Positions 6,088 through 7,732 of a stretch of 7,732 nt of DNA are shown piece by piece. This DNA comes from Candidatus Intestinimonas stercorigallinarum. Its GTDB lineage: Bacteria; Bacillota; Clostridia; Oscillospirales; Oscillospiraceae. The notes below the pieces were generated by a model. It ran no database searches. It was given only the letters and a program-made list of their open reading frames with translations, and was not told where the DNA came from. The DNA lies in NCBI GenBank assembly GCA_019115345.1, contig DXDV01000177.1, positions 1 to 7,732 on the forward strand, written 5' to 3'. The number at the start of each line of letters is the position of its first letter. The first letter of the stretch is position 1. Position numbers and translations under genes: made by a program.

Positions 6088-6191
6088 GTTGTACACCCTC
6101 CCTCTCCCGCGCGGCACGCCGCCGCGCAAATCAACCGATTTGCGGTTTATTCAGCAGACATTATTATATGCGCCGCGGCGCTCAAATGCAA
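6088..6191 (-). promoter_or_regulatory. Nucleotidyltransferase promoter and structured leader
   Basis: On the minus strand TTGCAT (6186-6191) lies 17 bp from TATAAT (6163-6168). The spacer holds a perfect 12-bp palindrome GCGCCGCGGCGC (6170-6181). Downstream of the -10 is ATGTCTGCTGAATAAACCG, 17 of 19 identical to the mutY leader. Next come a perfect 8-bp hairpin CGCAAATC-GGTT-GATTTGCG (6125-6144) and a second possible hairpin GCGCGGC/GCCGCGC (6109-6127) that shares three bases with the first. The ribosome binding site GGAGGG follows at 6096-6101. The promoter elements match the sigma-A consensus well; the role of the palindrome and hairpins is unknown. Confidence 0.75.
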
Positions 6192-6267
6192 GAAGATCTG
6201 GCATGGGCGGGGACAGGTCCTCCCGGACCGCGCGGAAGAGCCGTCCGGCCGGAGCCCGCGCCTCTTC
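6192..6267 (-). other. Spacer after the flippase gene
   Basis: This is the part of the flippase-nucleotidyltransferase gap upstream of the promoter. It holds one short inverted repeat (CCGGAC at 6223-6228 and GTCCGG at 6243-6248, loop of 14) without a following U-run, so a terminator for the flippase transcript is not convincing. Read-through into the nucleotidyltransferase is possible. No small gene was recognised. Confidence 0.35.
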
Positions 6268-7656
6268 TCAAAGGCGCAGGACCCGCCCGGCGGCGCTCCA
6301 CAGGGATCTGAAGTGGATCGCGGCCACCGCCCCGCAGCACAGGCCGGACCACAGGGGCCACCAGGGGAGAGCGAGTTCCATCATGAGGCATTGCAGCCCC
6401 AGGAGCAGGCTGCTCAGGGCAAATTTGGGGAGGCTCCAGCGGATATGGAGCATGGGGCGGGTGTGGACGGCCCGCACCGTGAAGATGAGGAGGTAGCTGC
6501 CCAGGGTGGAGAGGGCCGCCCCCATGGAGCCCCAGAGGGGGATCAGCAGGGCGTTCCCCGCCAGGTTGCATACCGCCCCCAGCAGCGTGGTCAGCAGGCT
6601 GCCGCCGCTGCGGCCCTCCACCAGATAGACCGAGGACAGGAAGTCGCCCAGGCAGGCGAAGGTGGTGGCCACGGTCAGGACGGGCACATACCGCCAAGAC
6701 GCATAGTACTCCGGCGCCGCCAGCAGGCGGGTGGAGAGCTGGGCGGTCCAGATGACGCCGGAGGCCGCCAGGAAGGCCAGGGCGGCGTAGACGGCGAACA
6801 CATTGGAGAAAAACCGCTCCTTTTCCTCCTTCGGCTGCTCCGCCAGGGCGGAGAGCTGCCAGGCGGAGGTGAAGGTGTTGGCCACCGTCAGCAGCACGGA
6901 GGGGATCTTGTTGGCCACGGCGTAAAGGCCCGTGGCGGCGCTCCCCAGGAAAAAGGCGATGAGATACCGGTCGGAGATATTGACGATCCAGCCGCACAGG
7001 GCCGCCGGGACCAGCGGGATGCTGTACCGGAGCATGCGGGCGGCGCACGGCCGGGTGACGGAGGAGAGGCGGAGATACCGCCACTGTCCGGCCCGCAGAA
7101 AGACAAACAGGGTGGAAAGACAGTCGGCCAGCGCGCTGGAGAGCACATAGCCCGTGATGCCCAGGTCCAGCACGGCCAGCAGCAGGAGGTTGAAGCCGAT
7201 GGCCAGCACGGTGCGCAAAATGCCGTCCAGGGCGAAGAGGCGCACATGTCCCATGGTCCGGGAGAACTGGTTGCACACCGAGTGGATGTTGGCCGCCAGC
7301 ACATAGAGGAGCACCAGCCACAGATATCCGGAGAGAAAGGAGATCTGCTCCAGCAGGGGCGAGAGGGCCAGCAGGAGGACAAACCCCGCCAGATCGACCA
7401 GCAGAGCCGTGGTAAAGACGCCGCTCTTGTCGCCGCTCCGCTCCAGGCCGTACCGGATCACGGCGTTTGCGATGCTGGCCGAGGCGATGGGAATGAGCAG
7501 GTTTCCCGTCTGGATGAGCAGGTCGGTGACGCCGTACTCGGCGCTGGAGAGGATACGGGTGTAAAAGGGGGTCAGCAGGAAATTCAGAAACCGGGACCCG
7601 AAGGTGCTCAAGCCAAACAGGAATGTGTTGAAGGCAAGGCTTCGATAGGGATTCAT
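6268..7656 (-). CDS. Oligosaccharide flippase family protein (MOP superfamily, Wzx-like)
   Basis: A 462-aa polytopic membrane protein, mostly hydrophobic with about 12-14 likely transmembrane helices spread over the whole length. Family-typical features: an N-terminal FLFGLSTFGSRFLNFLLTPFYTRILSSAEYG segment (residues 12-42, the G-x-R-x6-P-x2-T-R-x-L-s-x2-E-Y-G pattern); a mid-protein ISDRYLIAFFLGSAATGLYAVANKIP-type segment at 227-252; and a second half with LIPLWGSMGAALSTL (371-385). Such proteins move undecaprenyl-linked oligosaccharides, or sometimes other lipid-linked glycans, across the cytoplasmic membrane for surface polysaccharide assembly. The ATG at 7656 is preferred over an in-frame ATG at 7722 because GGGGAGG (7666-7672) lies 9 nt upstream and the extra 22 residues are charged and not family-like. 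The nucleotidyltransferase gene downstream fits a glycan theme. The substrate cannot be told from sequence, and a drug-exporting MATE protein is less likely. Confidence 0.9.
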   Translation of the reverse strand: MNPYRSLAFNTFLFGLSTFGSRFLNFLLTPFYTRILSSAEYGVTDLLIQTGNLLIPIASASIANAVIRYGLERSGDKSGVFTTALLVDLAGFVLLLALSPLLEQISFLSGYLWLVLLYVLAANIHSVCNQFSRTMGHVRLFALDGILRTVLAIGFNLLLLAVLDLGITGYVLSSALADCLSTLFVFLRAGQWRYLRLSSVTRPCAARMLRYSIPLVPAALCGWIVNISDRYLIAFFLGSAATGLYAVANKIPSVLLTVANTFTSAWQLSALAEQPKEEKERFFSNVFAVYAALAFLAASGVIWTAQLSTRLLAAPEYYASWRYVPVLTVATTFACLGDFLSSVYLVEGRSGGSLLTTLLGAVCNLAGNALLIPLWGSMGAALSTLGSYLLIFTVRAVHTRPMLHIRWSLPKFALSSLLLGLQCLMMELALPWWPLWSGLCCGAVAAIHFRSLWSAAGRVLRL

Positions 7657-7732
7657 ACGCCAAGACCTCCCCGTCATACGATCTCGTCGGATCGTCCGCG
7701 TCGCTGTGATGCCGTGTTCCATCCATCTGATC
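7657..7732 (-). other. Upstream edge of the flippase gene
   Basis: Contains the flippase ribosome binding site (GGGGAGG, 7666-7672) and a 6-bp inverted repeat ACGATC/GATCGT with a 6-nt loop (7678-7695). One minus-strand frame is open from the right edge to a TGA at 7674-7676, placed 17 bp before the flippase ATG. This could be the tail of an upstream gene in the same operon, but 18 codons are too few to judge. No clear promoter is seen. Confidence 0.3.

Noticed and set aside
6182..7726. 514-codon minus-strand frame overlapping the flippase in another frame
   Set aside because: Pro/His/Arg-rich shadow translation; the neighbouring frame gives a coherent multi-helix membrane protein.
7674..7732. 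Tail of an upstream gene at the right edge
   Set aside because: Only 18 codons to a stop; position before the flippase is suggestive but there is no recognisable sequence, so it is noted and not annotated as a gene.
1..7732. CRISPR arrays, tRNAs, insertion sequences, attachment sites
   Set aside because: No regularly spaced repeats, cloverleaf-like segments, transposase or integrase motifs, or terminal inverted repeats were seen on either strand.

Overview
The window is GC-rich, gene-dense, low-intergenic DNA typical of a high-GC gut clostridium. I infer Oscillospiraceae (the Flavonifractor/Lawsonibacter/Intestinimonas kind) from the strong Shine-Dalgarno sites, the ECF sigma plus DUF4179 anti-sigma pair and the style of the proteins; no marker gene fixes the taxon. 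No mobile element, CRISPR array, tRNA or rRNA is visible.

Layout, left to right. Minus strand: thymidine kinase tdk (cut by the left edge), preceded 29 bp upstream by the adenine DNA glycosylase gene mutY. The two probably form a mutY-tdk operon driven by a sigma-A-type promoter at 1659-1687. Plus strand, divergent from mutY: an ECF sigma factor and its membrane-bound DUF4179 anti-sigma factor, overlapping by ATGA. They end at a strong 16-bp hairpin terminator (3631-3677), which also closes the convergent minus-strand thyX. Minus strand, in transcription order from the right: an oligosaccharide flippase of the MOP superfamily, a sugar-phosphate nucleotidyltransferase with its own sigma-A-type promoter, and a double-domain ThyX-like flavin thymidylate synthase.

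Functional themes are dTMP supply (tdk salvage and thyX de novo synthesis), DNA repair (mutY), envelope glycan production (flippase and nucleotidyltransferase), and an envelope-to-transcription signalling switch (sigma/anti-sigma) whose stimulus cannot be read from the sequence.

The least ordinary signals are two. First, mutY and the nucleotidyltransferase, about 4.5 kb apart, share nearly the same promoter and 5' mRNA end: a TTG-type -35, 17 bp, TATAAT, then a 19-nt near-identical block (ATGTCYGCTGAATAMACCG) followed at once by a perfect but sequence-unrelated hairpin and then the ribosome binding site. Second, the ThyX protein has two ThyX-like halves. The first half has a degenerate signature, the second keeps RHR but has a stretched signature, and a Cys-rich C-terminal tail is present. 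I see no clear evidence of a wholly new defence or mobile system here.
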